A stretch of 8,192 nt of DNA, taken from NCBI GenBank assembly GCA_027073945.1, contig JALTEL010000298.1:1-8192 (forward strand). The letters run 5' to 3'. This stretch comes from Caldifarciminota bacterium (GTDB taxonomy: Bacteria; WOR-3; Hydrothermia; UBA1063; CAJXJZ01). A program made the translations under genes and the position numbers. Below are positions 1 through 4,930 of this stretch, piece by piece; positions within the stretch are counted from its first letter, which is position 1; the number at the start of each line of letters is the position of its first letter. The notes under the pieces were generated by a model, which saw only the letters and a list, made by a program, of their open reading frames with translations, had not been told where the DNA came from and made no database searches.

Positions 1-406
1 CAGGATAGAAATGCAACTGTTCTGAGCCTGTGCACGGAGTACGTACCTTTTTAATTGCAACGGGAAATTGTCCTCCTCTCTCAACAAATTTTATGCCATT
101 CCACTGTAAGGGATTATGACTCGCTGTCACCATAAATCCGCCATCAGCTTTAAGCTCGCGTACATTGAACAGCAGAGTGGGTGTTGGTATTACACCGAAA
201 TCCACCACACGCTTGCCCATCATTGTGAGTGTACCTGATATTAGATTTGATATGGCTTTGCTACTCGGTCTTGTATCCCTTGCAATAAAATAAACATTAC
301 CACCATTTGCACACACAAACTGCATAGTTTTTTCTATGATAATCGATGGAGAAAGGCTATCCCCAACAATACCTCTCAACCCTGAAACAGAATCAATTAA
401 GTTCAT
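1..406 (-). CDS. Phosphohexomutase (phosphoglucosamine/phosphomannomutase family), N-terminal part
   Basis: This is the first 135 codons of an alpha-D-phosphohexomutase, an enzyme that moves phosphate between C1 and C6 (or C1 of an amino sugar) of hexose phosphates for cell-wall and surface sugar synthesis. The translated N-terminus has the family opening SVSGLRGIVG (residues 6-15), the ARDTRPS stretch (42-48), PTPT (74-77) and the catalytic phosphoserine loop TASHNP (94-99, Ser96). The QWNGIKF that follows resembles archaeal-type GlmM/PMM rather than classical bacterial GlmM. Substrate cannot be settled from this fragment. The start at 406 is chosen because family homology begins at once. 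No Shine-Dalgarno is visible, and the start lies only 12 nt past the tRNA-Thr discriminator base, so it is probably co-transcribed with the tRNA. Residues after about 112 match the family less clearly. The gene continues beyond the left edge. Confidence 0.88.
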   Translation of the reverse strand, partial: MNLIDSVSGLRGIVGDSLSPSIIIEKTMQFVCANGGNVYFIARDTRPSSKAISNLISGTLTMMGKRVVDFGVIPTPTLLFNVRELKADGGFMVTASHNPLQWNGIKFVERGGQFPVAIKKVRTPCTGSEQLHFYP

Positions 407-418
407 TTCTATAAAATA

Positions 419-491
419 AGCTGGCGGGCGGATTCGAACCGTCGACCTGCGCATTACGAATGCGCTGCTCTACCAACTGAGCCACGCCAGC
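419..491 (-). tRNA. tRNA-Thr (anticodon CGU)
   Basis: A complete cloverleaf reads on the minus strand. The 7-bp acceptor stem is GCTGGCG/CGCCAGC, the D-arm is GCTC-loop-GAGC, and the anticodon arm is GCGCA-TTCGTAA-TGCGC with anticodon CGT, reading the Thr codon ACG. The T-arm GACGG-TTCGAAT-CCGCC has one A-C mismatch at the second pair. The discriminator base is U (position 419) and the 3' CCA is not encoded, so it must be added by nucleotidyltransferase. A promoter-like element lies just upstream (506-534), and a phosphohexomutase gene starts 12 nt downstream. Confidence 0.97.
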
Positions 492-505
492 CTGTAATAA
501 TACAT

Positions 506-534
506 AGTATAATGTTAATTCTCCGAACTACCAA
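506..534 (-). promoter_or_regulatory. Putative sigma-70 promoter for tRNA-Thr (and phosphohexomutase)
   Basis: On the minus strand TTGGTA (534-529, 4/6 to the -35 consensus) is separated by 17 bp from TATACT (511-506, 5/6 to the -10 consensus). Transcription would start near 499, about 8 nt before the mature tRNA 5' end. The -35 box sits inside the last codons of the upstream 120-residue gene. Position and spacing are good, but no experimental support is possible here. Confidence 0.6.
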
Positions 535-877
535 ATTTAACTTTGCTTGCAATATCCATTATCCTGTCTATGTATTTCTTGCACTGCTCGCCCTTTTCTT
601 TTGAAGGAAGGCCCTGCCACTTATTGGCAAGATAGGGGTAAAACATATCGTCTTCGCCTTCATATTCTGAAAAAAAATCATATATAGCTTTTATTTCTTC
701 AAAATTCTTTTCCTTTAAAACTCTTTCGATATCATTTATTTTATCGCCTTTTAAAAGATATATAAGTTGTAAAAGCATCTTTCTGCCGCGAATGCATAGA
801 TTGGTAAAATCATCTATAAAATATTCACTCTCTGCTTTTTTGTAATTTTCCTTCAGACTTTCCATCCATTCTCTCAT
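515..877 (-). CDS. Hypothetical protein, 120 aa, helical and charged
   Basis: I do not recognise this family. The protein begins MREWMESLKENY, has no signal peptide or membrane segment, and is rich in Lys, Glu and aromatic residues with helical periodicity, which suggests a small soluble cytoplasmic protein. Its middle (LLQLIYLLKG, about residues 35-44) is the most hydrophobic helix. The start at 877 is chosen over an in-frame ATG at 910 because AGGAGA (889-884) lies 6 nt upstream of 877. It overlaps the end of the preceding Ig-like lipoprotein by 53 bp in another frame, so it is likely translationally coupled to it and is the last protein gene of the minus-strand envelope operon. It is the only operon member without an export signal, so it may be a cytoplasmic accessory or an unrelated passenger. 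Confidence 0.8.
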   Translation of the reverse strand: MREWMESLKENYKKAESEYFIDDFTNLCIRGRKMLLQLIYLLKGDKINDIERVLKEKNFEEIKAIYDFFSEYEGEDDMFYPYLANKWQGLPSKEKGEQCKKYIDRIMDIASKVKFGSSEN

Positions 878-1292
878 TTTTTTTCTCCTTTCTCTGCAGA
901 ATGTTACCATTTTTAGTGAATATACATACTACACCAGATTCTCCCACATTATCCCAGCGGTCTTCGGCTTTCACCTTCAAGCAATGAAAAGTATCAACAA
1001 GTGAATCTGTCACAAACTTGAAAACCCTGCAGTTTAAGCTTGTATCCCTTTTACTAACTTTGTTATCAACTACTAACTCAGTCAATATAATCCTGCTCTT
1101 ATCCGTAATATCAAAAGAGACATTGATGGTATCCTTCACAGTATCTCCTTTGGAAGGAGATTTTATCACAATAACCGGGGGAACAGTGTCTGGCTTTCCG
1201 GGAGGATTGCTTCTCATGCCACATGAAACAAAAAAATACACCATTAAGAGTCCCACTACCTTACTATTTTTTATTCTTATGTCTTTTTTCAT
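825..1292 (-). CDS. Lipoprotein with one bacterial Ig-like (Big_7-type) domain
   Basis: The 155-residue product begins with a basic n-region and hydrophobic core ending in a lipobox-like FVSC (Cys24), so it is predicted to be an exported, lipid-anchored envelope protein. A short Pro-rich linker leads into an Ig-like domain at about residues 36-126. The seen hallmarks are PPVIVIKSPSKGDTV, a central LVVDNK strand and KVKAEDRWDN near the end, matching the pattern of bacterial Ig domains (PPxxxIxSPxxGxxV ... xDxxGN). Such domains mediate surface or protein contacts. The domain ends at about residue 126, and the remaining 29 residues are a highly charged tail encoded largely within the overlap with the downstream gene, so the native C-terminus is uncertain. 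It overlaps the preceding 79-aa gene by 29 bp. No clear Shine-Dalgarno precedes the ATG at 1292, so coupled translation is likely. Confidence 0.8.
   Translation of the reverse strand: MKKDIRIKNSKVVGLLMVYFFVSCGMRSNPPGKPDTVPPVIVIKSPSKGDTVKDTINVSFDITDKSRIILTELVVDNKVSKRDTSLNCRVFKFVTDSLVDTFHCLKVKAEDRWDNVGESGVVCIFTKNGNILQRKEKKNERMDGKSEGKLQKSRE
884..889 (-). promoter_or_regulatory. Shine-Dalgarno that sets the start of the 120-aa gene
   Basis: Minus-strand AGGAGA is followed by a run of A residues and then ATG at 877, with 6 nt between. It lies inside the coding region of the preceding lipoprotein gene, directly beside the A8 tract at 876-883. Confidence 0.75.
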
Positions 1293-1503
1293 GGTGCTTT
1301 GACTCTTTTTTCCGTTTTGAGGAGTGTTTTGCAGTATCTTTATTCAAAATACTCAATAAACTTTTAACAAGTCTGTTGGACCCTGAACCCCTCTCCGCTG
1401 TTTTGCCACTACTGTTTGGTCTGTTATGCCTTACACTGGTGGAGCCAGCATAAAGGCTGGCTCCACCAGTCAGGAACATTGCAATTAACAATATTATTCT
1501 CAT
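1264..1503 (-). CDS. Small secreted Lys/His-rich protein, 79 aa
   Basis: Family not recognised. Residues 1-19 form a Sec-type signal peptide (hydrophobic IILLIAMFL core, probable cleavage after SLYA). The mature part of about 60 residues is polar, Ser/Gly/Arg-rich, with one amphipathic stretch RLVKSLLSILNK (about 44-55) and a strongly basic tail of Lys, Arg and His. It is therefore probably an exported, mostly disordered protein that binds a polyanion or a partner. Its ATG overlaps the TGA of the FecR/DUF6600 gene by 4 bp (ATGA), and its end overlaps the Ig lipoprotein start by 29 bp, so it sits inside a translationally coupled operon. Its basic tail resembles that of the FecR/DUF6600 protein. 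A perfect 15-bp hairpin (1435-1470) is embedded in codons for the signal-peptide end and mature start. Confidence 0.75.
   Translation of the reverse strand: MRIILLIAMFLTGGASLYAGSTSVRHNRPNSSGKTAERGSGSNRLVKSLLSILNKDTAKHSSKRKKESKHHEKRHKNKK
1435..1470. repeat. Perfect 15-bp inverted repeat (6-nt loop) inside a coding region
   Basis: ACTGGTGGAGCCAGC (1435-1449) and GCTGGCTCCACCAGT (1456-1470) are exact reverse complements separated by ATAAAG. In the minus-strand mRNA this would form a very stable GC-rich hairpin about 30 nt after the start codon of the 79-aa gene. No U-tract follows on either strand, so it is not a typical intrinsic terminator. Confidence 0.95.
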
Positions 1504-3119
1504 TTATCTCTTTTTCTGCGCTTCCCTTCTTTGTCTGTCTTATCTTTATTATTTACCTTTTTATTCAGATGTTCAAGAAAAGAATCGTTTTCTTTTCTAT
1601 TTCTCTTCCTTCTTTTAACCATATGTTTACTTTCATTATTCGAGACAACACGTCTATTGGAGATTCCCCCACTTTTCTCTCTATTATCCGTCTGCACTCT
1701 TGTATTGTATCCATGTCTCACATGCGAACCACTCCCTGCATTACCATTGCGAGACCTATCATCAATATGCACTTTTCTTTCACCGGAGTTTTGAACAGGC
1801 CTTACTACCTCTCTGTCCCTGCCGTTATTTTTCCTTCTATTACTCTTGTAATAGTTATTACAATTGTTATATGTACCGGAATCCCCATAACGGTCCCTTG
1901 ACATATCCCTCGTTGTTTTTCTCGAACCTGAAGAAGGTTTTACAATGCCTGTATTAATTGTTCCCCCTCTCTCTCTTGGTGAAGTTCGAACAGCAGCTTT
2001 GGACACATAGACAGGCCTTATATCAATTTGCTCAACCCTCTTTGCTCTGATATCTTTCATTGTCGGGGGTTTTATGGGATTTGCATAAACGGGTTTTGTG
2101 TATCTTCCATTGTGAGGAGGTTTATATCTTACTGGCGGGTTTTTAAAAGAATTGTAATCCACAGTTCTCGAGACTTTATACCTTTTTCTGCCGTGGGAGA
2201 CATAATATATAGGTCTTCCATACGGGTCAAGTGGTGTCCAGCATACCCACCCGGGGCCATAGCTCCATGATACCCAGCCGCCTGACCAGACACTGCCAGG
2301 CACCCAGAACCATCCTACACCCGGGCTATACGCCCATCTTCCATAGTGGTAAGGCAGCCATCCCCATCTCTCATAGGAGACCCACACCCATCCGAAGCGT
2401 GCGCTATATCGCCAGTATCCGTAATAATACGGCCTCCAGTAATCATTGACATAAGGTGTCCATACCCAGCCGTAACCTCCAACATACCGCCATGTGCCGT
2501 AAGGTGACAGGTCAGATACTCCGATATAAATGCCTGTCGGCACATATTCCACTTCTCTCACAACGATATATTTCTTTTCATATTTTATTGCCCAGTCATC
2601 GAAACTATCTCTGTAAACGTTTCTATTTATGATGATATTTCCGTTATCCTTTATTTCCGCGGTTTCACCTGCTCTTACAACCTCGCCATGCAAATGTATC
2701 TCACCTCTCAAGACTTTCAGATTGACAATGCTACCGTAATCCACTCTGACAGTGCTGTATTTACTCACATCAACATCATTGTTGCCTGCTGTAATAGTCA
2801 TGTTTATGTCTTTTGTCATGGCTCTTACAATTCCTCTGTCAACTCTGAACTCAACATCATTATCACTGAATTTATTTAACTCAATTTTTGATAACTGACC
2901 AAGCGTAACCACATTGCCGTCTCCGAACTCGAATTCCAGCCTTGAATTATCCTCTGTCTTTATCATGTCTCCTTCCTCGACTATGGAATTGATCGTTGCA
3001 TATTCCCATGATGTAGAGCCATAGGAAAGGACTTTTGCCTCGCCTTGTATGGCGCTGATTCTTCCGACATTTCCCTGATAGGAAACAACGGAAAGTAAAA
3101 CAAGTATTGTGCTAAGCAT
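1500..3119 (-). CDS. FecR-domain protein with DUF6600-like Trp/Tyr-rich region and basic tail
   Basis: This 539-aa protein has three parts. A short hydrophobic N-terminus (about 1-15) suggests Sec export, although it lacks N-terminal basic residues. Residues about 22-155 match a FecR-type beta domain: GRISAIQGEAKV, EEGDMIKTEDNSRLEFEFGDG, a GIVRA motif and LRGEIHLHGEVVRAGE. Residues about 205-300 are an aromatic region of degenerate repeats (GYGWVW, FGWVWVSYERWGW, GVGWFWVPGS) ending in GWVCWTPLDPYG, the pattern of DUF6600. Residues about 310-539 are a disordered Arg/Asn/Ser/Lys-rich tail ending in polybasic clusters. FecR domains without a sigma-factor partner are commonly structural envelope modules, and no ECF sigma factor or TonB gene is present here. 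ATG 3119 is preferred over GTG 3128 because an AGGAGG lies 8 nt before the ATG and overlaps the GTG. Start lies 5 nt after the stop of the FnIII lipoprotein. Confidence 0.88.
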   Translation of the reverse strand: MLSTILVLLSVVSYQGNVGRISAIQGEAKVLSYGSTSWEYATINSIVEEGDMIKTEDNSRLEFEFGDGNVVTLGQLSKIELNKFSDNDVEFRVDRGIVRAMTKDINMTITAGNNDVDVSKYSTVRVDYGSIVNLKVLRGEIHLHGEVVRAGETAEIKDNGNIIINRNVYRDSFDDWAIKYEKKYIVVREVEYVPTGIYIGVSDLSPYGTWRYVGGYGWVWTPYVNDYWRPYYYGYWRYSARFGWVWVSYERWGWLPYHYGRWAYSPGVGWFWVPGSVWSGGWVSWSYGPGWVCWTPLDPYGRPIYYVSHGRKRYKVSRTVDYNSFKNPPVRYKPPHNGRYTKPVYANPIKPPTMKDIRAKRVEQIDIRPVYVSKAAVRTSPRERGGTINTGIVKPSSGSRKTTRDMSRDRYGDSGTYNNCNNYYKSNRRKNNGRDREVVRPVQNSGERKVHIDDRSRNGNAGSGSHVRHGYNTRVQTDNREKSGGISNRRVVSNNESKHMVKRRKRNRKENDSFLEHLNKKVNNKDKTDKEGKRRKRDK

Positions 3120-3124
3120 AACGC

Positions 3125-3901
3125 TCACCTCCTTTTACTTTTATCTTTATTGTTAGCATTTATTGAAAGCTCATGATTACCTTCATCCGTTTGATAAGCA
3201 TAATCAAAAACAAGGTAATCTCCTGTTAAACTAATTACTCTCAACTGGGCAAAATGGTTATTGCCAGTCCACATTGCATAGGTATGGCCCTGCTGCAGGC
3301 TGATATGAGTATTGTTCCATCCATTTTCCGGAGCCCAGTTTACATCCAAAAGCGATGAGGTAGGACCTAAGTCCTGTACATATCCTCCTTCGGTCATATA
3401 AATAACACCTCCATTCGTATAGTCATAATAGAAATCAGTTCCAGCGGAGTCTTTTGCATAAGGAGCATCCATATCAAAATCAAACCCGCTGTAAATACCA
3501 CCCGTATCCTTACAATTGCTATAAGAAAATATTCTCCTGTTATAGCCTTCAGGTCTCGGAGTATCAAAAATATCATAATCGGTAAGATCACTTTCGTTGC
3601 CGTTTTCATCCACAGAAGATATTGCATAAAAATACGTAACTCCATTTTCAACATTATCATCTACATATGAATTATAAGGTGTTTCATCCAAAAAATAGAA
3701 ATAGCCCGAAGGCCCGTCATTTCTATAAATTCTGTAAGAAACAACATAAGGATTGTCAACATCACTCCACTCAAGTGTTATCCTATTATCACCGCTTTGT
3801 GATTGAACATCTCGTGGTGGAACAAGGGAGTATTTTGTTCTACCACAACCCAACCCCAGTATTGCACCCAAAACAGCCAATCCTATAATTTTTTTATACA
3901 T
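3125..3901 (-). CDS. Lipoprotein with fibronectin type III domain
   Basis: This is the first gene of the minus-strand operon, with a 258-aa product. The N-terminus MYKKIIGLAVLGAILGLGCG is a lipoprotein signal peptide with lipobox LGLGC (Cys19), so the mature protein is lipid-anchored in the envelope. An FnIII domain spans about 26-115, shown by PPRDVQSQSGDNRITLEWS, VSYRIYR, and the terminal VTYFYAISSVDENGNESD strand and loop. The C-terminal part (about 120-245) is a separate, probably beta-rich domain with aromatic and acidic residues, including QGHTYAMWTGNNHFAQLRV. I recall similar unnamed domains in uncultured-bacterium lipoproteins but cannot name a family. The product ends in a short basic tail. 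Start 3901 has an AGGAGG at ideal spacing; an in-frame extension of 27 residues to 3982 would destroy the signal peptide and is rejected. Cargo or partner is unknown. Confidence 0.88.
   Translation of the reverse strand: MYKKIIGLAVLGAILGLGCGRTKYSLVPPRDVQSQSGDNRITLEWSDVDNPYVVSYRIYRNDGPSGYFYFLDETPYNSYVDDNVENGVTYFYAISSVDENGNESDLTDYDIFDTPRPEGYNRRIFSYSNCKDTGGIYSGFDFDMDAPYAKDSAGTDFYYDYTNGGVIYMTEGGYVQDLGPTSSLLDVNWAPENGWNNTHISLQQGHTYAMWTGNNHFAQLRVISLTGDYLVFDYAYQTDEGNHELSINANNKDKSKRR
3128..3133 (-). promoter_or_regulatory. Shine-Dalgarno AGGAGG deciding the FecR/DUF6600 gene start
   Basis: Minus-strand AGGAGG sits 8 nt upstream of ATG 3119. The alternative GTG at 3128 uses the last G of this motif and would leave itself without a ribosome binding site. 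The motif lies inside the last codons of the upstream lipoprotein gene. Confidence 0.85.
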
Positions 3902-3907
3902 TTTAAA

Positions 3908-3913
3908 CCTCCT
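3908..3913 (-). promoter_or_regulatory. Shine-Dalgarno AGGAGG of the FnIII lipoprotein
   Basis: Minus-strand AGGAGG lies 6 nt before ATG 3901 and fixes this start over the upstream in-frame ATG codons. Confidence 0.9.
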
Positions 3914-3927
3914 TTTATCCATTATTC

Positions 3928-3943
3928 TACAAGTTCCATGCCA
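3928..3943 (-). promoter_or_regulatory. Possible sigma-54 (-24/-12) promoter for the envelope operon
   Basis: Minus-strand TGGCATGGAACTTGTA (3943-3928) compares with the RpoN consensus TGGCACGNNNNTTGCW. The GG at -24 and TTG at -12 are present with correct spacing, and two positions differ, including T for C at the -12 GC. Transcription would begin near 3917, leaving a leader of about 16 nt that includes the AGGAGG. No convincing sigma-70 promoter was seen in its place. The match could be chance, and no enhancer-binding protein gene is in the window. Confidence 0.35.
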
Positions 3944-3990
3944 GGATAATTCCACTATCTGAACAAAAATCGTGCACAGCACCTGTTATT

Positions 3991-4007
3991 TGCACAATAT
4001 TTGTGCA
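3991..4007. promoter_or_regulatory. Palindromic operator-like site in the divergent intergenic region
   Basis: TGCACAA-TAT-TTGTGCA is a perfect 7-3-7 inverted repeat lying between the two divergent transcription units (FnIII lipoprotein leftward, PLD lipoprotein rightward). The half-site TGCACA recurs 18 bp upstream at 3973-3978. The right arm overlaps the position expected for the -35 box of the rightward promoter, which is a classic repressor location. The cognate regulator is not in the window. Confidence 0.5.
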
Positions 4008-4029
4008 TACACCGAATATATATTATACT
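4001..4029 (+). promoter_or_regulatory. Putative promoter of the PLD lipoprotein, near-leaderless
   Basis: TATACT (4024-4029, 5/6 to -10) has a weak TTGTGC (4001-4006, 3/6 to -35) 17 bp upstream. A start 7 nt downstream of the -10 falls at 4036-4037, the first base of the ATG. This fits the absence of any Shine-Dalgarno before this gene. Confidence 0.45.
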
Positions 4030-4036
4030 ATAAAGC

Positions 4037-4864
4037 ATGAAAAGGCTCTGTATTTTATTTGCTCTGGTTTCAATAGGCATATACGGCTGCAAAAAGCCCG
4101 ATACTTCGGATTTTGAAGTTATAAAACCCGGCATAAGACCGGTTGTAAACGGTGAGTACTTTACTGTTGCAGATAGTCTGATAAATGCCGGCCAAAAATC
4201 CATAAGACTTGTCATGTTTGAAATATCGTATTACGCTGACAAAAAAAATAGCAGGACCAACAGATTAATCCAAGACCTTATATCGGCAAGAAAACGGGGA
4301 GTCAACGTAAAAGTGCTTATGGAAGGAGGAGAACAATTTTTAGGTGAGCGCTTTAAACGGGAATCGCATGAGGTTTTTGACATCTTAAAAAAGGGGCATA
4401 TAAATGTCAGGGCGGATTGTCCGGATATAACAACTCACGCAAAGATGCTCATAGTGGATGACAATGTTCTTTTGGGCTCTACCAACTGGACATATTTTGC
4501 ACTTAACAGAAATAACGAGATAAATGTTCTAATAACGGGTAAAACGGATTCCTTCAAAATAATATTTGACAATCTGTTCAAAAAAGGAAAACGGCATCTA
4601 AATAGCAAGTTTGTGAGCGGGACCAATATAAAAATCAGTGGTGTTGTATCAGGTCTTAAAAAGAGAATCTCAAGAAAAGGCCATGCTTATATGACTTTTT
4701 ACATTCGAGCAAATGGGAAAAAATATCGTGTTTATAGAAAAGGGCATGCAAAGTTAAATAACGGTGACAGGGTTCTTGTAAGGGGAAAATTTTTTAAAGA
4801 GAAGCGCATAGGTAAAAGGCATTTTTTCAATGAAATAGAGGCCTATTATATAAGACATATTTGA
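4037..4864 (+). CDS. Lipoprotein with single-HKD phospholipase D/nuclease domain and OB-fold-like C-terminus
   Basis: The 275-aa product starts with a lipoprotein signal peptide and lipobox IYGC (Cys18), placing it in the envelope. Residues about 35-185 form a PLD-superfamily domain: a GQKSIRLVMFEI strand (52-63), an RKRGVNVKVLMEG segment (85-97) and the HKD motif HAKMLIVDD (His134, Lys136, Asp141) followed by GSTNW (147-151) and Glu161. With a single HKD it should dimerise to build the active site, as the nuclease Nuc does. Substrate may be DNA, RNA or phospholipid. Residues about 196-272 look like an OB fold (NIKISGVVSGL, then GDRVLVRGKFF), a common nucleic-acid-binding module, and are very basic. 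This favours a nuclease, by inference. No Shine-Dalgarno is visible at ATG 4037. The gene is divergent from the envelope operon, and its stop codon lies within the -35 box of the next promoter. Confidence 0.87.
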   Translation: MKRLCILFALVSIGIYGCKKPDTSDFEVIKPGIRPVVNGEYFTVADSLINAGQKSIRLVMFEISYYADKKNSRTNRLIQDLISARKRGVNVKVLMEGGEQFLGERFKRESHEVFDILKKGHINVRADCPDITTHAKMLIVDDNVLLGSTNWTYFALNRNNEINVLITGKTDSFKIIFDNLFKKGKRHLNSKFVSGTNIKISGVVSGLKKRISRKGHAYMTFYIRANGKKYRVYRKGHAKLNNGDRVLVRGKFFKEKRIGKRHFFNEIEAYYIRHI

Positions 4865-4889
4865 TTGTTCGCATTTTTTAATCTATAAT
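4861..4889 (+). promoter_or_regulatory. Strong sigma-70-type promoter of the PDO-tldD-tldE operon
   Basis: TTGATT (4861-4866, 4/6) is followed after 17 bp by a perfect TATAAT (4884-4889). Transcription would start near 4896, giving a leader of about 35 nt that includes GGAGG. The -35 box overlaps the TGA of the PLD gene, and no terminator hairpin was seen between the two units, so read-through is also possible. Confidence 0.72.
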
Positions 4890-4930
4890 AATTATATTAT
4901 ACAAATAAAACAAATTAAAAGGAGGCTTAA

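Noticed and set aside
1..75. Possible frameshift in the phosphohexomutase near the window edge
   Set aside because: Family similarity fades after about residue 112, but this region is variable in the family and no stop codon interrupts the frame; too little sequence is available to decide.
1018..1453. Two plus-strand open frames (1018-1302, 1223-1453)
   Set aside because: They lie antisense to the Ig lipoprotein and 79-aa genes, which have signal peptides and operon spacing; no ribosome binding sites or domains were seen.
1435..1470. Hairpin read as a rho-independent terminator
   Set aside because: No U-run follows on either strand, and it lies within coding sequence in the middle of an operon.
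1416..1901. Plus-strand 161-aa open frame, with neighbours at 1531-1794 and 1700-1957
   Set aside because: Antisense to the low-complexity Arg/Lys tail of the FecR/DUF6600 gene. The apparent hydrophobicity is a by-product of complementing AGA/AAA codons, and there is no Shine-Dalgarno.
3120..3128. GTG start at 3128 for the FecR/DUF6600 gene, giving a 542-aa product
   Set aside because: It overlaps the AGGAGG motif itself; ATG 3119 lies 8 nt downstream of that motif.
3902..3982. 27-residue N-terminal extension of the FnIII lipoprotein to ATG 3982
   Set aside because: It would bury the signal peptide and lipobox, lacks a Shine-Dalgarno, and crosses the likely promoter; ATG 3901 has AGGAGG at ideal spacing.
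3955..4215. Minus-strand 86-aa open frame across the divergent intergenic region
   Set aside because: It is antisense to the PLD lipoprotein N-terminus and covers the promoter region; no Shine-Dalgarno or domain was seen.
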